Below are positions 43,840 to 52,221 of a DNA stretch of 64,000 nt, one piece after another. The translations under genes and the position numbers were made by a program. The stretch comes from Endozoicomonas sp. G2_1 (GTDB lineage Bacteria > Pseudomonadota > Gammaproteobacteria > Enterobacterales > Alteromonadaceae): NCBI RefSeq assembly GCF_017744155.1, contig NZ_JAGHQT010000006.1, positions 1-64,000 of the forward strand, in the 5' to 3' direction. The notes beneath the pieces are model-generated. The model searched no databases. It was not told the DNA's origin and saw only the letters and a program-made list of their open reading frames with translations. Numbering within the stretch: the first letter of the stretch is position 1; every line of letters begins with the position of its first letter.

Positions 43840-44331
43840 ATGGCTTTGCTTCGTAATATTTTTGTTCAATTAATTGTTTTTATTGTGATATTTCAACTGC
43901 TGTCGTGGTTTAGAGAAATGTCTATGTTGCCGACTAACGAGCAATTAACAACAGCGCCTGTGCAATACAGCACATTGGCGGGTGAAACCATGACTATTGA
44001 AGCCCAGGGCAAGAAAACCGTTGTTTATTTCTTTGCCCCTTGGTGTAAGATCTGCCACGCCAGTATTGGTAACCTGCAATCTATCTATCAAAAAAGTATG
44101 GATATGGAAGTTATCGCAGTTGCTTTAGACTACGCTAGTAAGCGCGAAGTGGAAGAGTTTACCTCCAAGCACATGCTAACGTTTCCAGTAGTACTCGGCT
44201 CTGAAGCGTTGAAAAAAGAGTTTCAAATTAAAGGCTACCCAAGCTACTACGTACTGGGTGAAGACAATGAGGTTGAGTCTCGCTCTATGGGTTACTCATC
44301 TGAAATAGGTTTATACCTAAGAACGTTATAA
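43840..44331 (+). CDS. membrane-anchored thioredoxin-like (TlpA/redoxin-type) protein
   Basis: A 163-residue protein with one N-terminal membrane helix (about residues 7-24) and a thioredoxin-fold domain that should face the periplasm. The redox site is WCKIC with Cys69 and Cys72, preceded by TVVYFFAPW. The cis-proline segment is KGYPSYYVLG near 135, and the TlpA-type insertion IAVALDYASKREVEEFTSKH is present. It probably exchanges disulfides in exported proteins; the partner (for example a DsbD- or CcdA-like reductant) is not encoded nearby. No strong ribosome-binding site is seen. It stands alone between serS and the M14 peptidase gene. Confidence 0.85.
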   Translation: MALLRNIFVQLIVFIVIFQLLSWFREMSMLPTNEQLTTAPVQYSTLAGETMTIEAQGKKTVVYFFAPWCKICHASIGNLQSIYQKSMDMEVIAVALDYASKREVEEFTSKHMLTFPVVLGSEALKKEFQIKGYPSYYVLGEDNEVESRSMGYSSEIGLYLRTL

Positions 44332-44396
44332 ACAGCATCAAAAATTAATCGATAAAAGCGCGCGTTAAAATTATTAGGTCTCTGTACGCTTTGTAA

Positions 44397-44425
44397 ACAC
44401 AGTGTTGTTTTTATCAACACTGTGT
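44397..44425. repeat. 11-bp inverted repeat downstream of the thioredoxin-like gene
   Basis: ACACAGTGTTG (44397-44407) and CAACACTGTGT (44415-44425) pair perfectly around TTTTTAT. No T-run follows, so it is a stable hairpin rather than a classical terminator. It lies 66 bases past the stop codon. Confidence 0.55.
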
Positions 44426-44557
44426 GAATTTAAATATCCAATTTATCCTTCTTTTCACCAAATTAACTGCGCTTGCTCTCTTCTGCTTAGCATTTGCTTT
44501 GTGTAAACTGATAATACTTGTCAATAAATGATCTTACGATCACATTAGGTTAACAAC

Positions 44558-45685
44558 ATGCAAATCAGCTCTGCTTTTGACAGCGGTAATATTCGCGTAA
44601 TTGATGCTAGCGACAGCGCTAACATTCAATTAGAAATATGCCATGATAACCAATCTGAGTTTTATCAGTGGTTCCACTTTAAACTGCACAACCCTGCACA
44701 AGGCGCTCATACTATACACATTACCAATGCCGGCAGCTCAGCTTATGTTGAAGGCTGGCAGGATTATCAAGCTGTTGCTTCGTATGATCGAGAGCATTGG
44801 TTTAGAGTTGAGACTAGCTTTGACGGTCAACAATTGACTATTGAACACGCCTTAGAGCACGACTCTATTTACTTTGCCTATTTTGCGCCGTATAGCTACG
44901 AGCGTCATCAAGATTTACTTCACAACGCTCAATTGCACATTGATTGTCAATTACAAGTGTTAGGGCAAACGCTAGATGGTCGCGATATCAGTGTATTAAA
45001 AGTGGGTGAAGAGGGCGAAGGTAAAAAAGTTATTTGGTTAACTGCGCGTCAGCATCCAGGTGAAACGATGGCGGAGTGGTTTATGGAGGGCTTTATTGAC
45101 CGACTACTCGATGATGACGATGGCGTCGCCCGCAGTTTACTCAATAAAGCGGTATTTTATTTAGTGCCGAATATGAATCCAGACGGTAGTGTTCGTGGCC
45201 ATTTGAGAACTAACGCGGTTGGCGTTAACTTGAATCGAGAATGGCAAACACCGTCAATGGAAAAAAGCCCTGAAGTATTTCTAGTACGCGAAAAAATGCT
45301 TGAGACCGGCGTTGATCTATTCTTAGACATTCACGGCGACGAAGCCTTGCCATACAACTTTGTTGCTGGCAGTGAAGGTATTCCATCATACGATCAAAGG
45401 CTTGCAGGTTTGGAGCAAAAGTTCAAAGACATTTTGCTAGCAGTAACACCTGAGTTTCAAGATGAAAAAGGTTACCCGAAAGACGAACCGGGTCAAGCTA
45501 ACTTAACCGTTGCTTCGTGTTGGGTTGGCGAGCAATTTAAGTGTTTGGCGTATACCATTGAAATGCCATTCAAAGACAACTGCTTATTACCTGATTACAG
45601 CGTTGGTTGGAATGACGCGCGCAGCAGTTTATTCGGTCGCGATGTCCTAACAAGCGTTTATCACGTGGTAGACGATTTGAGATAA
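44558..45685 (+). CDS. M14-family cytosolic carboxypeptidase-like metallopeptidase
   Basis: A 375-residue zinc carboxypeptidase of the M14 family, cytosolic carboxypeptidase (CCP) branch, with the N-terminal beta-sandwich domain typical of that branch (about residues 1-115; QWFHFKLHNPAQGA, YFAYFAPYSYERHQDLL). Zinc ligands are His166 and Glu169 (RQHPGE) and His259 (DIHGDE). NPDG and NLNREW near 208-229 bind the substrate carboxylate, and Glu335 (TIEMPFKD) is the catalytic base. There is no signal peptide, so it acts in the cytosol. Eukaryotic CCPs trim glutamates from tubulin; the substrate of bacterial homologues is unclear. TTAGGTT precedes the ATG; a strong terminator separates it from the transporter gene. 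Confidence 0.92.
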   Translation: MQISSAFDSGNIRVIDASDSANIQLEICHDNQSEFYQWFHFKLHNPAQGAHTIHITNAGSSAYVEGWQDYQAVASYDREHWFRVETSFDGQQLTIEHALEHDSIYFAYFAPYSYERHQDLLHNAQLHIDCQLQVLGQTLDGRDISVLKVGEEGEGKKVIWLTARQHPGETMAEWFMEGFIDRLLDDDDGVARSLLNKAVFYLVPNMNPDGSVRGHLRTNAVGVNLNREWQTPSMEKSPEVFLVREKMLETGVDLFLDIHGDEALPYNFVAGSEGIPSYDQRLAGLEQKFKDILLAVTPEFQDEKGYPKDEPGQANLTVASCWVGEQFKCLAYTIEMPFKDNCLLPDYSVGWNDARSSLFGRDVLTSVYHVVDDLR

Positions 45686-45688
45686 AAC

Positions 45689-45717
45689 AAAAGCGTACGT
45701 TGACCGTACGCTTTTTT
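45689..45717 (+). terminator. terminator after the M14 peptidase gene
   Basis: AAAGCGTACG and CGTACGCTTT pair around five bases, followed by further T residues. Confidence 0.92.
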
Positions 45718-45880
45718 ATACATGGATGTACTTATCCAGAGGCGACAGCAGTTGCTTTCAAGCAATGTGTTATTAGCTGTGCAAATTATTGTAATGTCTG
45801 GGGTGATATTGCTACAGTTTGGCAGTGATTTAGAATTAACGTATAAAAATGAAAAACAATAATAATTTAGGAGTATGTCA

Positions 45881-47365
45881 GTGCAAGAGTTAGTCAATAC
45901 GCTTAATAGCGTGATTTGGAGCCCCGCGCTCATCTACTTGTGCTTGGGTGCAGGTTTATTTTTCTCAGTATTAACCCGCTTTGCTCAAGTGCGTCATTTT
46001 CGCGAAATGGTTCGTTTACTTTTGTCCGGCAAAAGCTCAAGTCAGGGTATTTCGTCTTTCCAAGCATTAGCAGTGTCACTCTCGGGCCGAGTGGGTACGG
46101 GTAATATTGCAGGTGTTGCTGCAGCCATTGGCTTTGGCGGGCCAGGTGCTATTTTCTGGATGTGGGTGGTAGCATTTTTTGGTGCAGCAACCGCATATAT
46201 CGAATCGACTAATGCGCAAATTTTTAAAGAAAAAGAAGACGGCCTTTATCGCGGTGGTCCAGCTTACTACATTGAAAAAGCGATGGGGCAAAAGTGGTAC
46301 GCTTGGTTATTTGCCATTGCGACAATTATCGCTTGTGGAATGTTGTTGCCAACGGTGCAATCAAACAGTATTGGCAATGCCGTAGAAATGGCATTTGGTG
46401 CCGGCTCAACTATTGATAGCGCATTAGGACCAATCAGTACTGCGAAATTGTACACTGCTGTCGCTATTGTTTTACTACTTGGTTTTATCATTTTTGGTGG
46501 TGTTAAGCGTATCGCCAACTTCACGCAAGTAGTCGTGCCATTTATGGCATTGGCCTACATTATTATTGCCTGTGTTATTTTGGTATTGAACGCTGATAAA
46601 ATCCCAGGTGTATTCGCATTGATCGTTGGTGATGCATTTACACCTATGGCAGGCGTTGGTGCGGCAATTGGTTGGGGCGTTAAGCGCGGTGTTTACTCTA
46701 ATGAAGCAGGACAAGGCACAGGTCCACACGCGGCAGCGGCAGCTGAAGTTCAACATCCGGCGCAACAGGGCTTGGTACAAGCGTTTTCAGTGTACATCGA
46801 TACCTTGTTTGTTTGTTCGGCAACGGCGTTTATGATCATCATTACCGGTGCCTACAACGTACACGGCGCAGGCGATGCATTTATTATTCAAAACGTCGCC
46901 GGTGATATTGCTGCGAATAGCCCAGCATTTACGCAAATTGCCGTTGATAGCATGTTGCCAGGAATAGGCAAACCATTTATTGCCTTGGCGTTATTCTTCT
47001 TTGCTTTCACAACTATCTTGGCTTATTACTTCATTGCAGAAAACAATGTTTACTACATTCGCCGCACCATTAAGCTGCCTATCCTTAATTTCCTGCTAAA
47101 AGTGGTTATTATGTTTGCAACTTTCTACGGCACAGTAAAAGCGGCTGATATTGCATGGGGCCTAGGCGACGTAGGTGTTGGTATGATGGCGTGGTTAAAC
47201 ATCATTGGTATTATTATCATCTTCTTCATGGCGAAGCCGGCGATTAAAGCGTTAAAAGACTACGAGCAACAGCAAAAAGAAGGTGTTGAAAACTACACCT
47301 TTAATCCTGAAAAGCTCGGCATTAAAAACGCAGATATTTGGCAGGAAAAGCACGACCAGCAATAG
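45881..47365 (+). CDS. sodium:alanine symporter (AGCS family)
   Basis: Inner-membrane Na+-coupled transporter for alanine or glycine. About ten membrane helices are apparent, with the family segments SLSGRVGTGNIAGVAAAIGFGG near residues 70-90, GGPAYYIEKAMG near 128 and GWGVKRGVYSNEAGQGTGPH near 265-285, which are diagnostic for AGCS. I place the start at GTG 45881 (494 residues), seven bases after TAGGAG; the ATG at 45875 would leave only one base of spacing. Alanine from this importer could feed the alanine dehydrogenase in the window, though the genes are 10 kb apart. No glycine riboswitch was found in the 160-base leader. Confidence 0.93.
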   Translation: MQELVNTLNSVIWSPALIYLCLGAGLFFSVLTRFAQVRHFREMVRLLLSGKSSSQGISSFQALAVSLSGRVGTGNIAGVAAAIGFGGPGAIFWMWVVAFFGAATAYIESTNAQIFKEKEDGLYRGGPAYYIEKAMGQKWYAWLFAIATIIACGMLLPTVQSNSIGNAVEMAFGAGSTIDSALGPISTAKLYTAVAIVLLLGFIIFGGVKRIANFTQVVVPFMALAYIIIACVILVLNADKIPGVFALIVGDAFTPMAGVGAAIGWGVKRGVYSNEAGQGTGPHAAAAAEVQHPAQQGLVQAFSVYIDTLFVCSATAFMIIITGAYNVHGAGDAFIIQNVAGDIAANSPAFTQIAVDSMLPGIGKPFIALALFFFAFTTILAYYFIAENNVYYIRRTIKLPILNFLLKVVIMFATFYGTVKAADIAWGLGDVGVGMMAWLNIIGIIIIFFMAKPAIKALKDYEQQQKEGVENYTFNPEKLGIKNADIWQEKHDQQ

Positions 47366-47392
47366 TCTCTGAATGAGATAAAAATCTTGAGA

Positions 47393-47419
47393 AAAACGCC
47401 CATTAGGGCGTTTTTTTTT
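47393..47419 (+). terminator. terminator after the AGCS symporter gene
   Basis: AACGCCC, loop ATTA and GGGCGTT are followed by nine T. Confidence 0.92.
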
Positions 47420-47503
47420 GTAGAATATCAAAATACCTATGCGATAAATAATACAGGTCTTGTGAGACCAAACTTCAACTTGAACCGTATATAGAGAAAC
47501 TTG

Positions 47504-47833
47504 ATGGCACTGATTAATTGCCCAAATTGTAAAAAGAAAATATCTGATAAAGCCAAGTCTTGTAGTCATTGTCAGCTTGACATTGGCAATATGGACGAAG
47601 AAAAGTTGCACACCATGAGGCAAGTCAGCCTAATTAAGGCGTCTGAACGTTTGATGACTCATTCAATGATCGCCATGCTGCTATTTTGTGGTGGTGTTTT
47701 TTGGTTGTGGCAAGATGGTACACAAAACTCTTGGCAATATTACGCCGCTGCTGGTACCACCGTAGCAGGCTTTATCTTGTATATAGTGACCCGTTTTCGC
47801 ATCGTTTTATTAAAGAAAAGTCGTAAATCATAA
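47504..47833 (+). CDS. zinc-ribbon membrane protein of unknown function
   Basis: A 109-residue protein with a cytoplasmic zinc ribbon (Cys6, Cys9, Cys20, Cys23: CPNC and CSHC) followed by two membrane helices (about residues 51-68 and 76-95) and a basic C-terminus LLKKSRKS. The function is not known; such proteins are usually of the zinc_ribbon_2 type. The start is ATG 47504 with AGAGAAA upstream. Its stop codon overlaps the ATG of the next gene (TAATG), and that gene in turn overlaps the DUF349 gene, so the three form a tightly coupled operon, which suggests a shared process. Confidence 0.75.
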   Translation: MALINCPNCKKKISDKAKSCSHCQLDIGNMDEEKLHTMRQVSLIKASERLMTHSMIAMLLFCGGVFWLWQDGTQNSWQYYAAAGTTVAGFILYIVTRFRIVLLKKSRKS

Positions 47834-48129
47834 TGGATATACTCGCCCTTGTAGAAAATATGTCTGAGCAGATGTATTTGAGATTAAAATGCGCCGCTGA
47901 AACTGGCAAATGGCCAGAAGGCACTCCTGTAGAGCAAGCTCAACGAGATTCGGCACTACAAATAACTATGGCCTATCAAGCCAAGCACATGAACAACAGT
48001 GAAAATATGACGATAGGCGCAGATGGTGAAATTATCACGAAAACAAAGCGTGAATTAAAGTCGCAGTTTGCTACTCCAGCAGATAAACCTGCCGACGATA
48101 AGGATATAGCTAGGTTTTCAAATATATGA
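47833..48129 (+). CDS. YeaC-family (DUF1315) protein
   Basis: A 98-residue soluble protein matching the YeaC/DUF1315 family: an N-terminal helical part (LVENMSEQMYLRLKCAAETGKWPEGTP) and the conserved segment QRDSALQITMAYQAKHMNNSENMTIGADGEI. The function is unknown. It starts within the stop of the zinc-ribbon gene and ends with ATGA shared with the DUF349 gene, so all three are translationally coupled. The C-terminal tail is charged and probably disordered. Confidence 0.85.
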   Translation: MDILALVENMSEQMYLRLKCAAETGKWPEGTPVEQAQRDSALQITMAYQAKHMNNSENMTIGADGEIITKTKRELKSQFATPADKPADDKDIARFSNI

Positions 48130-50951
48130 TTTTTGATAAATTTACCACGTTATTTAGAAGCAAATGGCATCACAAAGATGCCAATATCAGAATTCAAGCC
48201 ATAGAAGAAGCGGACCCTAGCAATAGTGAAGATCGCAAAATGTTGTCGTTATTACTTGCCGAAGACGTAAGTGATAACGTAAGAAAGTCAGCGTTACTCA
48301 AGTTTGATGACTTAGAGCTTTATCTCGCTCAGATGGCGACTAATAGCAGTAAAACGGTTAAGAGCTTTGCAGAAAAGCAAATTCAAGTGATATTGCAAAG
48401 TCAGCATCAACAGACGCTATCAAGCGCACAAAAAAAACAACTGCTTGACGCTAAATTATCAAAGGCGATTGTAGAATCTTGGCTTGAGAGCGAACAAGAT
48501 GCTGACACTGTTATTGCGCTTTATCAGTATCTAGCCAAGCCACAATTGTTGACGTCAGTTTTCGCTGCTAAACAAAACAGCAAAATACAAGCTTTTTTAG
48601 TGAGCCAAACCGATGATATTAATCGCTTGGAAAAGCTGGCTAAAAAGTCCGAACAAGCCGACATCATCGAGCAAATTAACGACAAAATCACTGGGCTTAA
48701 ACGAGCAAAGGAAAAGCCTGAGCAATTGCGAAAGCAAATTCAATTATTGTTGGCAAAATTACTTGCACTAAAAGAAGCACGTGATTATCCAGTGATGTTT
48801 ACCAAACGCGAAGCACTAAATAGAGAGTGGCAGCTTGTTGAACCTGATTTAGGGTATTTGCCCCAGACCGAAAAAGATCAGTTCGTTGAAAAATATCACC
48901 ACATAGACCAACAGTTGAGTAAACTTTTTGCTGCTAAGCGCGAGGCTTATGAGCAAGCCCAAATTGCTGAACAGGCGGAGCAACAAAAGCAGCTGTTCAT
49001 TGAAAACTGCAGTCAAGCACTCGCGCAGCTTAATGAAACGATAGCTAACGCAGTATTAAACAGTGAAGAACTAGATGCAGATAAGTATTTAAATCAATTA
49101 GATAGTCTAGCCACTCAACTTGGTCAGTCGATATTATCTGATACTGAACAGCAATCATTGCTTAGACAAATCGACAAGGTGCGAGCCAAGCTTGCACAGC
49201 TGCCATTGATCATAGAATCGGCACAGCGAGCAACAAGTTTGATCTCTCGTTTGGCGCAATTGGCTTTGCCAACGAACTTAACAGAATTAAATCATTTACT
49301 ACCGCAATTTCAGCAATGGCAACAAGAGTGGCGCGATGTTGTTAGTAAAGCCGATGGTATTATCCCGCAGTCTTTACTTAGTGCTCAAGATGAAATTAAT
49401 CAGCAATGGCAGCAACAACTAGTACCATTGCGGTCTGAGCAAAAACAATTGTTCAACCAAGTTCAACGAAAGTGTGCTGATATTAAACGTCTGATTAATC
49501 AGGGTAAATTTAATAGTATTTTTGGCATCTTCAAGGGCGTTGAGCAAGGCTTTGTTGAGTTATCTGGTCAACAACAGCAACGCCTGCAAAAAGATTATGA
49601 CTTTATTGCCAATCAGGTTGCTGAACTCGCTGATTGGGAACACTATGTCGCAACCCCTAAAAAGCAAGAACTACTGGCAAGTATTAATCAAATTGTCGAA
49701 AAACCGCTTGAAGACATACAAGCACAGGCATCCAAAGTGAAGGCATATCGTAGCCAATGGATGACGTTAGGCCATGCTGACGACGAACTTGAAAAAGAGC
49801 TTAATCAAGCGTTTAACCAAGCCTGCGAGCTTGCTTTTGCGCCGTGTCGGGAGTATTACGCAGAGCGTGAAGCCGAGCGAATAGAAAACCAAAAAGCGCG
49901 ACAACAGATTATTGAGCAAGCGAAACAACTTGTGTTGCAATTAGACACTGATCAAGACTTTAAAGTACTAGAAGGTGCCGTGAATAAGCTCAATCAGCAA
50001 TGGCGCAGTGCAGGTGAGGTCGATCGCCAAGAATACAAAACATTGCAGGCTGAGTTTAATCAAGTACTGGCGCCAGTAAAGCAAAACATTGCTAATTACC
50101 ATCAGGCTAATCAAGCGCTTAAAGAGTCGCTAATTGGTAAAGCACAAGCGCTGGCTAATAATGATGACGTTTTTGCTGCGATCAAACAAGTTAAACAACT
50201 GCAACAGGATTGGAAAGCGATTGGTTATGCCGGCCAGCGTTTTGAAAATAAGCTTTGGCAGCAATTTAGACAAGCCAACGACATCATTTTTGCCAAGCGT
50301 ACTGAGCACCAAGCAAGTGTGAAACAAGCGCAACAAGCACAGCGCAGTGAATTTGAACAAAGCGTTGAACAATTAGCAGCGCGCAACGTCGCCGATACAA
50401 GCATTCCTGAATTGGAAAAATTACTGACAGAAGCTAAAGGTTTGCATCAGCAGGTACTTGTGCACAAGCCAGTGATTAAATCACTAGCGAATAAGCTTGA
50501 AAACTATATTAAAACGATTGAACAGAATGTTGTTAGTGCCAAACATCAGCGACAACAGCAAGTTTGGCAACAATTGTTTGAAACCTTAGAGCATCTTGCT
50601 CAACACAGTGGTGAAGAAAACTTTAAGTTAGCAGATTTACCAGCGTTTAATAGTTTGCCGTCTAGCTGGCAAAAACGCCTCGTGCAACACCAGAGTATAC
50701 CCGCGGCTACGAGTAATAACGACAGTCGAGAAAAACAGACCTTAGTGTTGGAGATTCTCGCCGGACAAGCGTCGCCAGACGAGTACAAACAACAGCGAAT
50801 GGAAATTCAAGTTGAACTAATGCAAACTCAAATGCAATCGGCAAATTCGCCAGATATTGAACAGGCTTTGCGAGATTGGTTAGCGATTGGTGTGCTAAAA
50901 GAGCAAGACTTGCCGTTGTTGAGTCGTGTTAAAACCATCTTTATTAAATAA
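48126..50951 (+). CDS. large helical DUF349-repeat protein
   Basis: A 941-residue, Gln-, Lys- and Glu-rich protein, almost wholly alpha-helical or coiled coil. Several DUF349 units can be seen, each with a W-(K/R)-x-(I/V/A)-G or WR-type core: LNREWQLVEP near 235, QWQQEWRDVV near 400, YRSQWMTLGHADDELEKEL near 540, LNQQWRSAGEVDRQEYKTL near 625 and QQDWKAIGYAGQRFENKLWQ near 695. The N-terminal 110 residues (IRIQAIEEADPSNSEDRKML) look like a HEAT-type repeat. The family function is not established. There is no signal peptide or membrane helix. It is the last gene of the coupled operon and ends in the terminator at 50974. Confidence 0.85.
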   Translation: MIFDKFTTLFRSKWHHKDANIRIQAIEEADPSNSEDRKMLSLLLAEDVSDNVRKSALLKFDDLELYLAQMATNSSKTVKSFAEKQIQVILQSQHQQTLSSAQKKQLLDAKLSKAIVESWLESEQDADTVIALYQYLAKPQLLTSVFAAKQNSKIQAFLVSQTDDINRLEKLAKKSEQADIIEQINDKITGLKRAKEKPEQLRKQIQLLLAKLLALKEARDYPVMFTKREALNREWQLVEPDLGYLPQTEKDQFVEKYHHIDQQLSKLFAAKREAYEQAQIAEQAEQQKQLFIENCSQALAQLNETIANAVLNSEELDADKYLNQLDSLATQLGQSILSDTEQQSLLRQIDKVRAKLAQLPLIIESAQRATSLISRLAQLALPTNLTELNHLLPQFQQWQQEWRDVVSKADGIIPQSLLSAQDEINQQWQQQLVPLRSEQKQLFNQVQRKCADIKRLINQGKFNSIFGIFKGVEQGFVELSGQQQQRLQKDYDFIANQVAELADWEHYVATPKKQELLASINQIVEKPLEDIQAQASKVKAYRSQWMTLGHADDELEKELNQAFNQACELAFAPCREYYAEREAERIENQKARQQIIEQAKQLVLQLDTDQDFKVLEGAVNKLNQQWRSAGEVDRQEYKTLQAEFNQVLAPVKQNIANYHQANQALKESLIGKAQALANNDDVFAAIKQVKQLQQDWKAIGYAGQRFENKLWQQFRQANDIIFAKRTEHQASVKQAQQAQRSEFEQSVEQLAARNVADTSIPELEKLLTEAKGLHQQVLVHKPVIKSLANKLENYIKTIEQNVVSAKHQRQQQVWQQLFETLEHLAQHSGEENFKLADLPAFNSLPSSWQKRLVQHQSIPAATSNNDSREKQTLVLEILAGQASPDEYKQQRMEIQVELMQTQMQSANSPDIEQALRDWLAIGVLKEQDLPLLSRVKTIFIK

Positions 50952-50973
50952 AGTGGTGAAGCGCTGTTTGAAC

Positions 50974-51007
50974 AAGCTTAGATACTAAGTTAGTACCTAA
51001 GCTTTTT
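50974..51007 (+). terminator. terminator after the DUF349 gene
   Basis: AAGCTTAG (50974-50981) pairs with CTAAGCTT (50997-51004), followed by T residues, between the convergent DUF349 and ansA genes. Confidence 0.75.
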
Positions 51008-51043
51008 TCTTGTTCAACTAGTTAACTCAAGCTCAAGCGAAGT

Positions 51044-52057
51044 TTAAGCACTAAGTTCACCGCGTAAACTCGTGCTTAATAGCTGCTTTATTTGCGCGTT
51101 GTCGTAATCTTGGCTAAATAGGTAGTGCAGTTTAGTTAGGGCTGCTTCTAAGGTTATGTCGTGACCGCTAATGACACCAACTTGGCTTAGCGCATTACCG
51201 GTTGCGTAACCTTGCATATTAACTTTGCCTTTAATGCACTGACTGCAATTGACGATAATGATACCGCGTTCATTTGCTTGCGCTAAACACGCTAGTAATG
51301 CTGGATCTTGCGGCGCATTACCAACACCATAACTTCGCAGAATCAGTGCTTTTACTGGCTGTTGAATCACGTTTTCGATCAATTGGCTGCTAATACCTGG
51401 ATATAAATGAACAACGCCAATCGGTTGTTGAATGATTTTGCTCACTTTTACCATACTGTGTTCGACATTGTTCGGTTGCAATTGTCCCGCTAACACTTTG
51501 ATATTAATACCAGCTTCAAGCAAAGGCTGTAAGTTTGGTGAGTCAAACGCGTCAAAGCCATCTGCATACGCTTTAATCGAACGGTTGCCGCGAAATAGTT
51601 TATTGTTGAAAAACAAACCAACTTCGTTAATCGGATAGTTTGCGGCAATATATAACGCATTAAGCAAATTTACTTGGCCGTCTGAGCGCAATTGACTGAA
51701 GGGAATTTGAGACCCGGTCACAATAATGGGCTTGCTCAATCGGTCAAACATAAACGACAAAGCAGAGCTGGTATAAGCCATGGTATCTGTGCCGTGCAAT
51801 ACGATAAAACCATCATAACTATCGTAGTGTTTAGTAATATCGTCAGCAATGCGCTGCCAATCTGCGGGTGTCATGTTTGACGAGTCAATCAGCGGTTGAT
51901 ACTCGTGAATGGTAAAATCCGGCATTTCCTGACGGTGAAAGTCAGGCATGTTATTAATCGCTTCAGTTAAGTGACCTTTTACCGGAATATAACCATTGGC
52001 ACTCGCTTTCATACCGATTGTGCCGCCAGTGTAGGCTATGTATATTTTTTTCTTCAT
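51044..52057 (-). CDS. ansA: L-asparaginase I, cytoplasmic
   Basis: Hydrolyses asparagine to aspartate and ammonia; the AnsA type is the low-affinity cytoplasmic enzyme. The 337 residues (E. coli 338) include the first nucleophile motif IAYTGGTIGM (residues 7-16), the second motif FIVLHGTDTMAYTSSALSFM near 85-104 with Thr-Asp, TGSQIPFSQLRSDGQVN near 116-132, and ILRSYGVGNAPQ near 240. There is no signal peptide, which excludes the periplasmic type II enzyme. It follows sppA on the same strand after 165 bases, the E. coli order sppA-ansA. Confidence 0.96.
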   Translation of the reverse strand: MKKKIYIAYTGGTIGMKASANGYIPVKGHLTEAINNMPDFHRQEMPDFTIHEYQPLIDSSNMTPADWQRIADDITKHYDSYDGFIVLHGTDTMAYTSSALSFMFDRLSKPIIVTGSQIPFSQLRSDGQVNLLNALYIAANYPINEVGLFFNNKLFRGNRSIKAYADGFDAFDSPNLQPLLEAGINIKVLAGQLQPNNVEHSMVKVSKIIQQPIGVVHLYPGISSQLIENVIQQPVKALILRSYGVGNAPQDPALLACLAQANERGIIIVNCSQCIKGKVNMQGYATGNALSQVGVISGHDITLEAALTKLHYLFSQDYDNAQIKQLLSTSLRGELSA

Positions 52058-52184
52058 CGCAAAGCGTTATTCAAACGTGTAATCGCGCAAGTATACGCAA
52101 GATGGCAGTGATTTAAAATCACGCTTTGTTCAATAAGTTATTGCGGGTATGTCGCGGTATTTTTACAAAGGAGAGAAGGGAGAG

Positions 52185-52208
52185 TAGGTGCAGCGTTCAC
52201 TGCACCTA
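52185..52208. repeat. hairpin between sppA and ansA
   Basis: TAGGTGCAG and CTGCACCTA pair over nine bases around a 6-base loop, 14 bases past the sppA stop. No T-run follows on the minus strand, so it may attenuate or mark mRNA ends rather than fully terminate. Confidence 0.45.
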
Positions 52209-52221
52209 TGTAGTTTTTGGA

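Noticed and set aside
45718-45880. Glycine riboswitch ahead of the sodium:alanine symporter
   Set aside because: The 160-base leader is too short and AT-rich and lacks the conserved GG-rich core elements of glycine aptamers.
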